A stretch of DNA of 18,285 bases from DSYF01 sp041181065 (GTDB lineage Bacteria; Verrucomicrobiota; Verrucomicrobiia; Limisphaerales; DSYF01). The stretch's first letter is position 1, and every line of letters starts with the position of its first letter. Shown here in pieces: positions 6,768 through 15,150 of this stretch. Where the stretch lies: assembly GCA_041181065.1 (NCBI GenBank), contig JBEGQI010000062.1:1-18285 (forward strand). The letters run 5' to 3'. The notes under the pieces were generated by a model. That model searched no databases. It was not told the DNA's origin and saw nothing but the letters and a program-made list of their open reading frames with translations. The translations under genes were made by a program, and so were the position numbers.

Positions 6768-8849
6768 ATGAACTCAGAATCAGCGCCATCATGCAATCCG
6801 CGTAAAGCGGGGGCATTTACTTTGCGGACCACCGGCGTTCAATCTTCAGGCAATGTCGTGGGCAAATGGCTTGTCGCGGCATTCACCATTTACGCGGCAG
6901 GCTGGGTTTACGCGGGTGACAAAGACCGGGATGATTTTACATCCAAGTCGATCGAGGAATTGATGGAGGTCAAGGTGCCGGTGGTGGTGGCAGCTGCAAA
7001 ACACGAGCAAACGGCAACGGATGCGCCCGCGTCCGTGAGCGTCGTCACGCAGGACGACATCCGAAAATTTGGCTATCGCACGTTGTCCGACATCCTGAGC
7101 AGCGTTCGTGGCTTCTACGTCACTTCCGACGAAATCTATGACTACATCGGCGTGCGCGGGCTCAACCGTCCGGGAGATTATGGTGGTCGGTTGTTGTTGA
7201 TGGTGGACGGTCATCGGATGAACGAACCGCTATACGGCCAGGCATTCAATGGTCACGACCTCCCGCTCGACGTGGACTTGATCGAGCGCGTGGAAGTTGT
7301 CCGCGGCCCCGGTTCTTCACTTTACGGGAACAACGCGGTGATGGGCGTGATCAACATTGTCACGCGCGACGCGAATTCATGGCGCGGCATTGAAGCGTCG
7401 GTCTCGGCAGCGAGCTATGAATCATTCGGCGGCCGGCTGACTTACGGGCACGAGTTCACCAATGGTGTGAAGTTAGTGCTCTCGGCGTCAGCGTTTGATT
7501 CAGAGGGGAGGGACAAGATTTTTTACCCGGAGTTTTCGAGCATCAATGACGGTTACGCGGTGGGGCGGGATGGCGAGCGGGCCAACAAATTTTTTGCATC
7601 AGTCGTATGGGGAGATCTGACACTGGAGGGGACATACGGCGACCGGCGGCGAGATATCCCAAATGCCGCATACGGCACTTTGTTCAACGTCGGTCCGATG
7701 TATGCGGATGACGAACGTGCCTTTGTCGAGTTGCGGTATCGGCATGAATTTGAAGACGGCTGGCAGACGACTGCGAGATTGTTTTACGACCACTACCGGT
7801 TCCAAGCGGAGAGTCCTTACGCGGGCGCGACCCCCGACGATTCGCCGGTCATCGACTTTGATTACGGCATGGACAATGTCATTGGCGCCGAGTTGCAGGT
7901 TGCGAAGGATTTTAGCGCCACCCATCGCCTGACCTTGGGCACGGAGTGGAATCACATCATAGAAGTGCAACAGAAGAATTATGATATTGCGCCCTATCTG
8001 CTCTACAGCGACGTGAGCACGGATAGCGATACGGTTGGCGTTTATGCGCAGGACGAAATCTCGCTGACACGGCAGATTCGATTCACGGGCGGTGTCCGAT
8101 ACGATTGGTATTCGACGGTCGGCGATACGTTGAATCCCCGGCTCGCATTGAACTACGAGCCGGTGTCTGGCACCACGTTCAAGGCGATCTATGGCACTGC
8201 CTTTCGCGCGCCGAACGCGTATGAGTCCGATTACGTGGCTCCGGGGTATGAGGGCAATCATTCACTCGGACCGGAGAAGATCACCTCGGCCAAACTGGTG
8301 CTCGAACAGCGGCTGGATCGGCAATACCGCGTGACGATTGCCGGGTTCTACGATCACTTGCAGGACTTGATTTCGCAGAGGGAAGATCTGTTGACCGGAG
8401 ATTTTCAGTTCGTGAACACGGACGATGTGATTTCGCGCGGGTTTGATGCCGAACTTGTAGGCGCGTGGGAAGGCGGCTGGCGCGCGCGCGCGAGCTATAC
8501 ATTTGCCGAGACGCATGACCAAGGGACCGAACGGCGGCTTAGTAACTCGCCCGAACATCTCGCCAAGTTCAACCTCGTCGCGCCGTTGTGGAAGGAAAAG
8601 GTGTTTGCGGGTGTGGAAGCGCAATGGATGAGTTCACGCGACACGATTGCTGGTTCTAAAGTGCCGGCGCACATCGTGTGTAATGTCACTTTGCTGGCCG
8701 GGGAGATCGTTCGGAACGTCGAATTCTCAGCTTCCATTTACAACCTCTTTGACGAGCGCTACCGCGACCCGGTTAGTGCTGATTTTGTTCAAGACCGCAT
8801 CGAGCAACCCGGGCGGACTTTCCGGGTGAAGTTGTCTTATCGTTTCTAA
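6768..8849 (+). CDS. TonB-dependent outer-membrane receptor
   Basis: A 693-residue receptor. The plug domain spans about 80-200: APASVSVVTQDDIRKFGYRT, then VRGLNRPGDYGGRLLLMVDG (129-148), then IERVEVVRGPGSSLYGNNAV and GVINIVTR. A 22-stranded barrel is expected from ~210 to the end, with a beta-signal-like C-terminus ending in an aromatic (FRVKLSYRF). The N-terminus is long: about 30 residues precede the hydrophobic signal core (WLVAAFTIYAAGWVYA, cut near A49). GTG 6858 would give a conventional short signal peptide, but ATG 6768 has the better RBS. After the signal, SKSIEELMEVKV is the usual N-terminal motif of this receptor subgroup. No classical TonB box is obvious. It is the first gene of a block with yfiR-like, kinase and hybrid-kinase genes, so it probably brings in or senses the ligand reported to that relay. 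The ligand cannot be told from sequence. No tonB/exbBD is in the window. Confidence 0.93.
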   Translation: MNSESAPSCNPRKAGAFTLRTTGVQSSGNVVGKWLVAAFTIYAAGWVYAGDKDRDDFTSKSIEELMEVKVPVVVAAAKHEQTATDAPASVSVVTQDDIRKFGYRTLSDILSSVRGFYVTSDEIYDYIGVRGLNRPGDYGGRLLLMVDGHRMNEPLYGQAFNGHDLPLDVDLIERVEVVRGPGSSLYGNNAVMGVINIVTRDANSWRGIEASVSAASYESFGGRLTYGHEFTNGVKLVLSASAFDSEGRDKIFYPEFSSINDGYAVGRDGERANKFFASVVWGDLTLEGTYGDRRRDIPNAAYGTLFNVGPMYADDERAFVELRYRHEFEDGWQTTARLFYDHYRFQAESPYAGATPDDSPVIDFDYGMDNVIGAELQVAKDFSATHRLTLGTEWNHIIEVQQKNYDIAPYLLYSDVSTDSDTVGVYAQDEISLTRQIRFTGGVRYDWYSTVGDTLNPRLALNYEPVSGTTFKAIYGTAFRAPNAYESDYVAPGYEGNHSLGPEKITSAKLVLEQRLDRQYRVTIAGFYDHLQDLISQREDLLTGDFQFVNTDDVISRGFDAELVGAWEGGWRARASYTFAETHDQGTERRLSNSPEHLAKFNLVAPLWKEKVFAGVEAQWMSSRDTIAGSKVPAHIVCNVTLLAGEIVRNVEFSASIYNLFDERYRDPVSADFVQDRIEQPGRTFRVKLSYRF

Positions 8850-8851
8850 CC

Positions 8852-9463
8852 ATGGACACGCTCGGCATCACAACCCAATGGCAGGCGTTCGTGCGGATTC
8901 GCGCCGGACTGCTGATGGCCATTGCGCTGTTTGCCTCGGCAGCGTCAGGATGGTGCGCAACGGGGAGTGATGAGTTGGCGGCAACGAAACTCGAGTATCA
9001 AGTGAAGGCCGGTTACATCTACAACTTCGCCACCAAGTTCGTCGACTGGCCGACCAATGGCGTTGCCGCGGGCACGACGTTTCGCATCGCCGTGCTTGGA
9101 GAAGAGTCGGCGTTCAATGTCATTTCCAATGTGCTAGCCGGGAAATCCATCGAGGGACGGCCAATTGAAGTCGTGCCGGCTCGCTCCAGTGATTTGCCGG
9201 GCGCCTTTCGCGTTGTTTTCGTTTGCCGTTCGCAATCCAGCCAAGCGGCTTCGGTGCGGAAGCAGGTGGGCGACCTGCCGGTGCTCACCATCGGCGAGTC
9301 GGATGGTTTTGCCGCTGATGGCGGTTGCATCAACTTCATCCGCAAGGGCGACAACATCCGCTTCGAGATCAACCTTGCGGTTGTCGAGCGTGCCCGGTTG
9401 AAAGTCAGCGCCAAACTGGCAGCGATCGCCACGTTGGTGAAATCGAAGGGAGACAAGCCATGA
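8852..9463 (+). CDS. YfiR-like periplasmic protein (DUF4154)
   Basis: A 203-residue exported protein with a signal peptide (hydrophobic core LLMAIALFASAASGW, cut near the ATGSDE segment). The mature part has the family signatures: YQVKAGYIYNFATKFVDWP near the N-terminus, FRIAVLGE, VVFVCRSQSS, GFAADGGCINFI, and a C-terminal IRFEINLAVVERARLKVSAK. In Pseudomonas, YfiR sits in the periplasm and represses the CHASE8-HAMP-GGDEF protein YfiN (TpbB) until released by envelope stress or YfiB. Here it begins 2 nt after the receptor stop, and its own stop overlaps the next ATG (ATGA), so it is translationally coupled to a CHASE8 kinase, the natural partner. One Cys falls in FVCRS and one in GGCIN, and these could form a disulfide. 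Inference: it relays receptor or envelope state to the kinase sensor domain. Confidence 0.88.
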   Translation: MDTLGITTQWQAFVRIRAGLLMAIALFASAASGWCATGSDELAATKLEYQVKAGYIYNFATKFVDWPTNGVAAGTTFRIAVLGEESAFNVISNVLAGKSIEGRPIEVVPARSSDLPGAFRVVFVCRSQSSQAASVRKQVGDLPVLTIGESDGFAADGGCINFIRKGDNIRFEINLAVVERARLKVSAKLAAIATLVKSKGDKP

Positions 9464-11448
9464 GACTCTCCTTCGTATGGCTGCATAAGCACAGTGTTCA
9501 ACGCAAATTGATGCTCGCGGTCATGGGCACGTGTTGCATCAGCCTGTTGGCCGCGTGCGGGGCGTTGCTGGTCTATCTGACCATTGCTCAGCGGCGGTCG
9601 TTTGCAGAGGACAGCGCTGCGCTGGTGGAGGTGCTGGCAGCGAATAGCGCGGGAACGGTCGCCTTCGGAGACCGGGAGGTGGCGACGGAGTTGTTGATTG
9701 CTTTGCGTGCCAACCAGCGCGTCGCCGGTGCGCTGATTTTGCAGAAAGATGGAGAAGTTTTTGCCACAGTCGGAACGACGAACCTGCTGCTCGATCCATC
9801 GCTGCCTGCCGTCGGCAGCATGTGGTATCCAAAGAATCATCTGGTGCAATCCAGTCCGATTATCTTGCGCGGCGAGCGGATCGGGCTGTTGCGGATCGAT
9901 GCTGATTTCGCCCCGACCTTGTCCGGGTTCCTCCAAACCTATTCGTTTGTGTTCGCTTGCACGTTTGTCGGGGTCGTTGGCGTCGGCTGGTTGGTGGCGT
10001 TCCGCGCCCGGCAGGTCATCGCGGACCCGATCCGGTCGCTGGCGGATTCCGTCCGCGAGATTTCCGCCGGGGAAAATTACACTCGCCGGGCGGAGACGCA
10101 GTTTGGCGGTGAGATGGAGGAGATTGCTGATGCCTTCAACACGGTGGCGGATCGTGCGCGGATGAGCGCGGAACTGGCCAACGAAGTCACCGAGCGCCGA
10201 CGCATTGAGGGACAGTTGCGGGAAAGTGAGGAGCGGTTCCGTTCCCTTTTTGAAAACGCGCCCATTGGTTTGTATCGATCAAGTCACGAAGGAAACTTTC
10301 TGATGGCCAATCAAGCATTGCTGGCGATGCTGGGTTGCAAAACCTTTGAGGAACTGGTCCAATCTTACGAGACCATTCATGTCGGGGTGTTGCCTGATTA
10401 CCGTGAGCATTTTCGAAATTGCCTGGAGCGTATTGGCATGGTGGAGGAAACGGAGGTCCAGTGGCGGCGGTGCGATGGCAAGATCATCACGGTGCGGGAG
10501 AGCGCCAAGGTCATCCGCGACAAAGCGGGTCGCGTATTGTGTTTCGAGGGGTGTGTTGAGGACATCACCGCCCGCAAGGAAGCGGCGGAAGAGCTGCAAC
10601 GGCTGAACCGCGAACTGGTCGATGCCTCGCGCCTGGCAGGTATGGCGGAAGTGGCCACCGGCGTGTTGCACAACGTCGGCAACGTCCTCAACAGCGTCAG
10701 CGTGTCGGCGCAGCTTCTCCATGAGCAGGTGGGTCGGTCCAAGTTTGCCAGTCTGCGTCAGGCCGTCGAGTTGTTGGGGCGCAACACCGGCCAGCTGGGG
10801 AGCTACCTCGAGAACGATCCCAAAGGTCGGCTGTTGCCCGGGTTTCTCGTGAAAGTCACCGAACATGTCACCGCCGAGCAACAGCGCTGGGTGGCGGAAT
10901 TGCAGCAGATGCAGACCTATATCGAGCACATGAAGGAGATCGTCGCCGTTCAGCAAGACTATGCGCGGGTCTCGCACGTTGTGGAGCCGCTCTCGCCGGT
11001 CGAATTGGTAGAAGACGCGTTGCGCATGAATGGCCCAGAATTGCTGCGGCACAACATTGCCATCCAGCGCGATTTCAGTCCCGTGCCCTTGGTGCTGGCG
11101 GACAAGCACAAGGTGTTGCAGATATTGATCAACTTGATCCGTAACGCCAAATACGCGATGAGCGAACGATCGGAAGCGGGGCGATGGTTGAAGTTGCGGA
11201 TTTACAAGAACGGCACCGGCAGGGTGAAGATCCAAGTGCAGGACAACGGTTCCGGCATCGCGCCGGAAAATCTGACCCGCATCTTCCAGCATGGTTTCAC
11301 CACCAAGCCCGACGGTCATGGCTTTGGTCTGCACAGCGGCGCGCTGGCCGCGCAGCAGCTTGGGGGCGCGCTCGTCGCCGAGAGCGACGGTTCGGGTAAA
11401 GGAGCCACCTTCACGCTTGAATTGCCTCCAGTGGGAGGCCAGAACTAA
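9460..11448 (+). CDS. Membrane histidine kinase: CHASE8-HAMP-PAS-HisKA-like-HATPase
   Basis: A 662-residue inner-membrane sensor kinase. TM1 is at ~17-42. A periplasmic CHASE8-type domain (~43-150) has the typical LVEVLAANSAGTVAFGDREV. TM2 lies at ~158-182 and HAMP (ADPIRSLADSVREISAG) at ~183-240. A PAS domain (ESEERFRSLFENAPIGLYRS onward) spans ~253-375. The phosphoacceptor region reads GVLHNVGNVLNSV with H404. The ATPase has N562 (LIRNAKYAM), a DNGSG box (D595) and GHGFGLH. Start: ATG 9460 overlaps the yfiR-like stop and has GGGAG 8 nt upstream. The H-box is unusual. The residue after His is Asn, where HisKA kinases normally have an acidic residue, and the HExxNPL Pro is missing. CHASE8 normally meets YfiR in YfiN proteins that end in GGDEF. 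Here the output is a kinase, so the signal should leave as phosphate, most simply to the REC domains of the next gene. Confidence 0.93.
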   Translation: MRLSFVWLHKHSVQRKLMLAVMGTCCISLLAACGALLVYLTIAQRRSFAEDSAALVEVLAANSAGTVAFGDREVATELLIALRANQRVAGALILQKDGEVFATVGTTNLLLDPSLPAVGSMWYPKNHLVQSSPIILRGERIGLLRIDADFAPTLSGFLQTYSFVFACTFVGVVGVGWLVAFRARQVIADPIRSLADSVREISAGENYTRRAETQFGGEMEEIADAFNTVADRARMSAELANEVTERRRIEGQLRESEERFRSLFENAPIGLYRSSHEGNFLMANQALLAMLGCKTFEELVQSYETIHVGVLPDYREHFRNCLERIGMVEETEVQWRRCDGKIITVRESAKVIRDKAGRVLCFEGCVEDITARKEAAEELQRLNRELVDASRLAGMAEVATGVLHNVGNVLNSVSVSAQLLHEQVGRSKFASLRQAVELLGRNTGQLGSYLENDPKGRLLPGFLVKVTEHVTAEQQRWVAELQQMQTYIEHMKEIVAVQQDYARVSHVVEPLSPVELVEDALRMNGPELLRHNIAIQRDFSPVPLVLADKHKVLQILINLIRNAKYAMSERSEAGRWLKLRIYKNGTGRVKIQVQDNGSGIAPENLTRIFQHGFTTKPDGHGFGLHSGALAAQQLGGALVAESDGSGKGATFTLELPPVGGQN

Positions 11449-13649
11449 TGCCCATGAGTCATACAAACAACAACGCGCCGCGAAGGATCTTGGTGGTGGA
11501 TGACAATGCCACGATTCACGAGGACATCCGCAAGATTCTTTGCCCGGCACGGACTGGCACGGAGTTGCTAGAGGCGGAAGCTGAGTTGTTCGGCAGTGAT
11601 GCGAAGTTGAAACAGGCTACGCCGCAAGAATTCAAGATCGACTCTGCTTTTCAGGGGGCCGAGGGCTTGGCCATGGCTGAGGCAGCCCTTAAGCGCGGAG
11701 AGCCATACGCGCTGGCGTTTGTCGACGTCCGCATGCCGCCAGGTTGGGATGGCATTGAGACGATTCGACGTATCTGGCAGGTGAATCCTGAATTGCAGAT
11801 CGTCATCTGCACTGCCTACTCAGATCACTCCTGGGAGGACATCACGATGCAACTCGGGCATTCTGATAATTTTGTCATCCTCAAAAAACCATTCGACAAC
11901 ATCGAGGTGCTCCAGCTGGCGCATGCGTTGAGCCGTAAATGGGAACTCGCGCGCGAGGCGGGTTTACAGATGTCCCACCTGAATGAAATGGTGCGGCAGC
12001 AGACGGCCGAGTTGCGCGCTGTGAATGAGAGTCTGCACGCGGAGATCCGTCGCCGGGAGGTGACGGAACTGGAGTTGCAGGGCTCGGAGCACCGCTTCGC
12101 CCTCGCTTTCATGGCCTCTGCGATTCCGATGGGCATCATGCATGCGTCCACGCGCACCTACCTCGAAGTCAATGAGAGCTTCACCAGACTGGTTGGCCGC
12201 GAGCGCACGGAAGTCGTCGGCAAAACCTCCAATGAAATGAAGCTGCTCGCCCGGCCGGAGGATTGCGACAGCGCGATGGAGGCGTTACGGCGCCTGGGCC
12301 GGGTGCGGGATTTTACCTGCCGCATTCTGACCAATAGCGAGGAAATCCGGGAAACCCTCGTTTCGCTTGAGCCCGTCGTGCTCGGCGAGGAGGCGTGCAT
12401 CCTCGTGGCCATGCTCGACGTCACGGAGCAGCGCAAACTTGAAAGCCAGTTGCGGCAGTCGCAGAAGATGGACGCCATCGGGCAGCTTGCCGCCGGTGTG
12501 GCGCATGACTTCAACAATCTGCTGACCATCATCCACGGTCACGCAAGCCTCCAGATGGCTCGTAGCGCCAAGGATGATCAGCTGAGTCATTCCTTGACCC
12601 AGGTGAAGCTGGCGGCAGATCGGGCCGCGACGTTGACTCGCCAATTGCTTGCGTTCAGCCGCAAGCAGGTCATGCAACCGCACCCGCTTTCGATGAACGA
12701 GTCCATCGAGCGCGCGCACGCCATGTTAAAGCGATTGCTCGGTGAGACCATCACGCTGGATTGCGTCTGCGGACAGAATCTGCCGCTGGTCTGGGCCGAC
12801 GAAAACAGCATCGATCAGGTCATCATGAACCTTGCTGTCAATGCGCGCGACGCGATGCCCAATGGCGGAATTCTTCAGATTGCCACGGCGGCAGTGAACC
12901 TCAGTAAAGAAGACGTCAGTCGGCATCCCGATGCTCGACCGGGCAGTTTCGTTCGTTTGAGTGTCGTGGATAACGGTTGCGGGATGGACACCGCAGTCAT
13001 AAACCGCATCTTCGAGCCGTTCTTTACGACCAAGGCGCCGGGGAAGGGGACTGGGCTTGGACTCTCAACCGTCTACGGCATTGTCAAACAACACGAAGGC
13101 TGGGTTGAAGTAGAGAGCGCGCCTGGGCTGGGCACCAAGTTTCACATCTTTTTCGAGGTGACTCAAAAGACGCGCACACAATCGCACGAGACCGCTATGT
13201 TCACGCTGGCGGAGGGGGAGAGCAGAACACAGAAGGAAACGGTCCTAGTCGTGGAAGACGAAGCGGTGTTGCGCGAATTTGTGACGACGATCCTCCAGCA
13301 GCAAGGCTATGTTGTATTGCATGCGAGCGACGGTCTTGAGGCCCTGCAAGTCTGCCAGCAAACCGTTGCGAAGATCGACTTGCTGCTCACGGACATGGTG
13401 ATGCCGAACGGAATGTCTGGCGCGAAGCTCGCCACGCAGATGCTGGCCCGGCGCAAGGGGCTGAAAGTGCTTTATACCAGCGGCTACAGTCAGGAGCTCA
13501 TGGAGAACTCCGGCCAGTTGATTGTGGGCACCAACTTCCTGCCGAAGCCGTTTGACGTGAACAAACTTTTGAAAGCCGTGCGCCGCTGCCTCGAAGCCGA
13601 GGCTCCCAACCCGCTCAAGACGACGGGGCTGACCGGCGTGAATGCCTAG
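11448..13649 (+). CDS. Hybrid histidine kinase: REC-coiled coil-PAS-HisKA-HATPase-REC
   Basis: A 733-residue soluble protein with no membrane segment. REC1 (~9-160) starts RRILVVDDNATIHEDIRKIL and has acceptor D93 (FVDVRMPPGWDG), CTAYSDHSWED and KKPFD. It carries an insertion of about 40 residues (ARTGTELLEAEAELFGSD...) between the first and second strands that ordinary receivers lack. A helical linker (~165-215) leads to PAS (~218-330), a canonical HisKA (GQLAAGVAHDFNNLLTIIHG, H353) and an ATPase with NLAVNARDAMPNGG, DNGCG, FFTTKAPGKGTGLGL. REC2 (~598-725) has VVEDE, D649 (LLTDMVMPNGMSG) and LPKPFD. ATG 11448 overlaps the previous TAA (TAATG); ATG 11454 is a possible alternative. The likely path is kinase 1 to D93, changing H353 activity, then transfer to D649 and out through an unlinked phosphotransfer protein or regulator. 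No output domain is present. Confidence 0.93.
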   Translation: MPMSHTNNNAPRRILVVDDNATIHEDIRKILCPARTGTELLEAEAELFGSDAKLKQATPQEFKIDSAFQGAEGLAMAEAALKRGEPYALAFVDVRMPPGWDGIETIRRIWQVNPELQIVICTAYSDHSWEDITMQLGHSDNFVILKKPFDNIEVLQLAHALSRKWELAREAGLQMSHLNEMVRQQTAELRAVNESLHAEIRRREVTELELQGSEHRFALAFMASAIPMGIMHASTRTYLEVNESFTRLVGRERTEVVGKTSNEMKLLARPEDCDSAMEALRRLGRVRDFTCRILTNSEEIRETLVSLEPVVLGEEACILVAMLDVTEQRKLESQLRQSQKMDAIGQLAAGVAHDFNNLLTIIHGHASLQMARSAKDDQLSHSLTQVKLAADRAATLTRQLLAFSRKQVMQPHPLSMNESIERAHAMLKRLLGETITLDCVCGQNLPLVWADENSIDQVIMNLAVNARDAMPNGGILQIATAAVNLSKEDVSRHPDARPGSFVRLSVVDNGCGMDTAVINRIFEPFFTTKAPGKGTGLGLSTVYGIVKQHEGWVEVESAPGLGTKFHIFFEVTQKTRTQSHETAMFTLAEGESRTQKETVLVVEDEAVLREFVTTILQQQGYVVLHASDGLEALQVCQQTVAKIDLLLTDMVMPNGMSGAKLATQMLARRKGLKVLYTSGYSQELMENSGQLIVGTNFLPKPFDVNKLLKAVRRCLEAEAPNPLKTTGLTGVNA

Positions 13650-14152
13650 CCATTCTGACCGAGCTGCAATCGGGAATCGCCTTCGAGCAGTTCCTTGAGA
13701 TTCGGCCAGTTCGCCTCGTTCATGTCGTTGAACGCATTGAGATAAACGCCCACCGCTTCGTGCGGATACTTGCCGAGCAGCAATTCCACCGCTGCCTTCA
13801 GCTTTTCATTATCCATCGTCTCTGGCAGGCCTTCCACCACACCGTCCTCGTGCTGGATGCCGAGGGCGTTCAGGAAATCCACCAGCATATCCTTGTGGCG
13901 CTTCACCAACCAGGTGCGGAGCAGGGTGCTGGCGACCATTTCCAGATTCGGCCGGTTCAACGCCGCCACCATGGTGGCATGACGTTGCGGGCGCGGCTGG
14001 CGTTCCAAAAAGACGAGGCGCAGCTTGCGCGCTTCGGCGACGGCTTGGAGCGTGGCCTTGTAGGTGGCGCGCTCGGTTTCGCGGGTCCAGTTCAGGATCT
14101 CATCCGCCAGCGACGGCGACATGAAGCCCAACAATTCGTGTGAGGTCAGCAT
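13646..14152 (-). CDS. Helical conserved-looking protein of unknown function, downstream of lpxI
   Basis: A 168-residue acidic, largely helical protein without signal peptide or membrane segment (MLTSHELLGFMSPSLADEIL ... FNDMNEANWPNLKELLEGDS). I do not recognise the family. The amino-acid composition and codon usage look real, and the frame is intact. It starts 48 nt after the lpxI stop on the same strand, so the two are probably co-transcribed. Its start has no clear Shine-Dalgarno. Its stop codon and that of the hybrid kinase on the other strand are both read from the same palindromic CTAG (13646-13649), so the two genes converge with a 4-nt overlap and no terminator between them. Confidence 0.75.
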   Translation of the reverse strand: MLTSHELLGFMSPSLADEILNWTRETERATYKATLQAVAEARKLRLVFLERQPRPQRHATMVAALNRPNLEMVASTLLRTWLVKRHKDMLVDFLNALGIQHEDGVVEGLPETMDNEKLKAAVELLLGKYPHEAVGVYLNAFNDMNEANWPNLKELLEGDSRLQLGQNG

Positions 14153-14200
14153 CGTAAATCCAGATTCAAACTCGGTTCGGGGAATCTTCCCGCCGCGGCC

Positions 14201-15019
14201 TCAGCCAACGGTCAGGACCGAAAGCTTATGCTTTTTGGCCAGTCCCTCGCAATCCTGTTGTTCAAGTAACAACGACCTTCCCGCCTCGAACGCCAGCACG
14301 CTGATGCCTGCGTTCGCGCAGGTTTCCAGCGTCTTCCGGCCGAGGCACGGGATGTCAAAGCGCATGTCGTGATTCAGCTTGGCGACCTTCACCGCGATGG
14401 CGCCGCCGTCCTTGCCTGCCAGTTCACCGCCGCGGGCGAGGCATTTGTCCGTGCCTTCAAAACCTTCCACGGCCAGCACGGTGCCGCCCTTGACCACGAC
14501 CGTCTGACCGATCTCCAGCCGCGAAACCTCCTTCGCGATGCGGAAGCCGAACTCCACATCGGCTCGCTGTTCATCCGAAAGCTTGGGGCCGATCGCAAAC
14601 CCCGCGCCCACCATCAAGGGCTGCAACCACGGCGTCGCCTCGATGAGGTCCACGCCATCCTTTTTCAATTCGTCCGCAATGCCGCCGAAGATCGTGTGGG
14701 CATTTTTTTCCTTCAAGCGGAACAGCATCGCCACGGCCCGGAGATCCGGACGGATGTCGTAAAGATTCTTGGGCGCGATCTGCCCCGCCATCACGCACTG
14801 TTTCACGCCGCGCTCCGTGAACGCGCCGATCATCTTGGAGAGTTGCCCGACCCGCAGCCACTCGATGTCATCCACCAACGACGCCAGCGCCGGGTCCGTC
14901 TCGCCTTCAAATGCGACGGCGACGATCCGTTTCACGCCTGCGATCCGCATCTGCCGCGCGAGTTCCAGTGGCAGCGTGCGATTGCCTGCGATGATGCCGA
15001 GCGACTCGGGTTGGTTCAT
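14201..15019 (-). CDS. lpxI: UDP-2,3-diacylglucosamine pyrophosphatase LpxI
   Basis: A 272-residue protein of the LpxI (DUF1009) family, which hydrolyses UDP-2,3-diacylglucosamine to lipid X and UMP. This is the fourth step of lipid A synthesis, in place of LpxH. Signatures: LGIIAGNRTLPLELARQMR at the N-terminus, GVKQCVMAGQIAPKNLYDIR (71-90) and PDLRAVAMLFRLKEKN. The C-terminal half has GQTVVVKGGTVLAVEGFEGTD (171-191), GGAIAVKVAK and DMRFDIPCLGRKTLE. D222 in the last segment lies where the Caulobacter enzyme has its catalytic Asp (D225); this alignment is from memory. Length is normal (~270-285). ATG 15019 fits the homology start; a TTG at 15037 is less likely. It is divergent from the rhodanese-like gene and upstream of the 168-residue protein. 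No other lpx genes are in the window. Confidence 0.95.
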   Translation of the reverse strand: MNQPESLGIIAGNRTLPLELARQMRIAGVKRIVAVAFEGETDPALASLVDDIEWLRVGQLSKMIGAFTERGVKQCVMAGQIAPKNLYDIRPDLRAVAMLFRLKEKNAHTIFGGIADELKKDGVDLIEATPWLQPLMVGAGFAIGPKLSDEQRADVEFGFRIAKEVSRLEIGQTVVVKGGTVLAVEGFEGTDKCLARGGELAGKDGGAIAVKVAKLNHDMRFDIPCLGRKTLETCANAGISVLAFEAGRSLLLEQQDCEGLAKKHKLSVLTVG

Positions 15020-15150
15020 GGCGTTGGAAACTAGCAACGCACTTCATCCGCGTCCACCTTTCGGTGCCGGGTTGGTGACGAAGTCATCGCATAACATTTG
15101 GCGTGGCATGATCGGGAGCATTTGCTGGAATCCTCCGTCAAACCACCACT

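Noticed and set aside
10279..11550. 423-codon minus-strand open frame opposite the CHASE8 kinase
   Set aside because: It is a shadow of a clear kinase with all catalytic boxes on the plus strand.
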